Translations under genes and position numbers: made by a program
Notes under the pieces: generated by a model
The model's database searches: none
Told to the model about the DNA's origin: nothing
The model's input: the letters and a program-made list of their open reading frames with translations, nothing else
Shown: positions 21,374 through 21,754 of the stretch, one piece after another
Numbering within the stretch: position 1 is the first letter of the stretch
How the letters are laid out: each line of letters begins with the position of its first letter
Assembly: GCA_004556395.1 (NCBI GenBank)
Contig: SFHK01000039.1
Coordinates: 1-21,754, forward strand
DNA: 21,754 bases
DNA from: Clostridiales bacterium
Lineage (GTDB): Bacteria; Bacillota; Clostridia; Christensenellales; Aristaeellaceae
Reading direction: 5' to 3'

Positions 21374-21754
21374 TCAGGTGAACATCATGCCGGGCATTTT
21401 TACCTCATGGCGACCATCGTCCGGCATATACAGGTCACCCATGAGGGAAGCAGCAATGATCGAATGCTTGCCGAAGCGGCCCCGGATTTCATCGATGCAG
21501 TCATCCAGCTTCTGACGGCGCATGCGCCGCGTTTCGTCCACAAACAGATTCAGCTGAACCGCAGAGTCCCGGGGTACGAGTCCGAAGGTCGAAACGCACA
21601 CGGCACGAACCGGGTTTTTCCACTGGTAGTTCTCCATGAACAGGATGCGGGCTGCCTGCGCGATCTCCAGCGGGCTCTGTGTGGGAAAGGACACCCGGCT
21701 CTGCTTGGCAAGGCCGTAGTTGATGTCGCTCTCCCGGATGTAGACACGAACACC
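21374..21754 (-). CDS. dinB: Y-family DNA polymerase, C-terminal part (cut by window edge)
   Basis: The visible 126 codons encode the end of a DinB/UmuC-type translesion polymerase, which copies damaged DNA with low fidelity. VRVYIRESDINYGLAKQSR and VSFPTQSPLEIAQAARILF lie in the little-finger domain. VRAVCVSTFGLVP and QLNLFVDETRR match the end of that domain and the beta-clamp binding motif (QLNLF). The remaining IDEIRGRFGKHSI and a short tail are typical of Firmicute mobile-element copies. The start lies beyond the right edge. It reads toward the small CxxC gene and the recombinase and probably shares their transcript. It is not the missing body of the polymerase head at 20406, because the XRE gene lies between them in the opposite orientation. 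Confidence 0.88.
   Translation of the reverse strand, partial: GVRVYIRESDINYGLAKQSRVSFPTQSPLEIAQAARILFMENYQWKNPVRAVCVSTFGLVPRDSAVQLNLFVDETRRMRRQKLDDCIDEIRGRFGKHSIIAASLMGDLYMPDDGRHEVKMPGMMFT

Overview
The window looks like a chromosomal segment of a GC-rich, low-abundance-type Firmicute, most likely an anaerobic spore-forming Clostridia member of a gut or rumen community. This rests on a SpoIIP gene with a sigma-E-like promoter, a DUF1540 protein, strong AGGAGG ribosome binding sites, near-consensus sigma-A promoters, and several carbohydrate-active enzymes. The genus cannot be read from the sequence. High GC creates long mirror-image open frames on the wrong strand, and these are left out.

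Layout. 1-1709 (minus): a family-2 glycosyltransferase translationally coupled to an ABC exporter that runs off the left edge. 1864-3748 (plus): a YprB-type RNase H-like exonuclease overlapping a TPR protein. 3853-7777 (minus): a GH42-like glycosidase with its own upstream terminator, then a two-gene unit of a hydroxyacyl-CoA-dehydrogenase-like enzyme and a NagB-like sugar-phosphate deaminase. 8000-9652 (minus): a secreted 5'-nucleotidase lipoprotein. 9816-11901: a Gfo/Idh/MocA oxidoreductase and an AraC regulator transcribed divergently. 11955-13946: DUF1614-spoIIP (minus) and a divergent DUF1540 gene. 14000-14869: a decayed IS1182-type insertion sequence. 14953-18251 (minus): HD hydrolase, flavodoxin and GH31 alpha-xylosidase in one operon ending in a long hairpin. 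18465-18833 (plus): a small unknown gene with a consensus promoter.

The right end (18959-21754) is accessory DNA. An MmeI-like restriction-modification gene stops exactly where its methyltransferase motif I should begin. It is followed by three copies of an 11-bp repeat, a terminator, and pieces of a mobile-element module: XRE regulator, Y-family polymerase, a small CxxC protein and a serine recombinase. The order of pieces fits two tandem copies of one module, one with an internal deletion and one with a truncated recombinase. The XRE gene and the beheaded polymerase gene diverge from twin promoters that carry the same 14-bp box at the same place next to the -10 element, a probable operator pair.

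Most of the left 18 kb is ordinary sugar metabolism and sporulation. The part most worth following up is the mobile-element junction and its paired promoter-operators.
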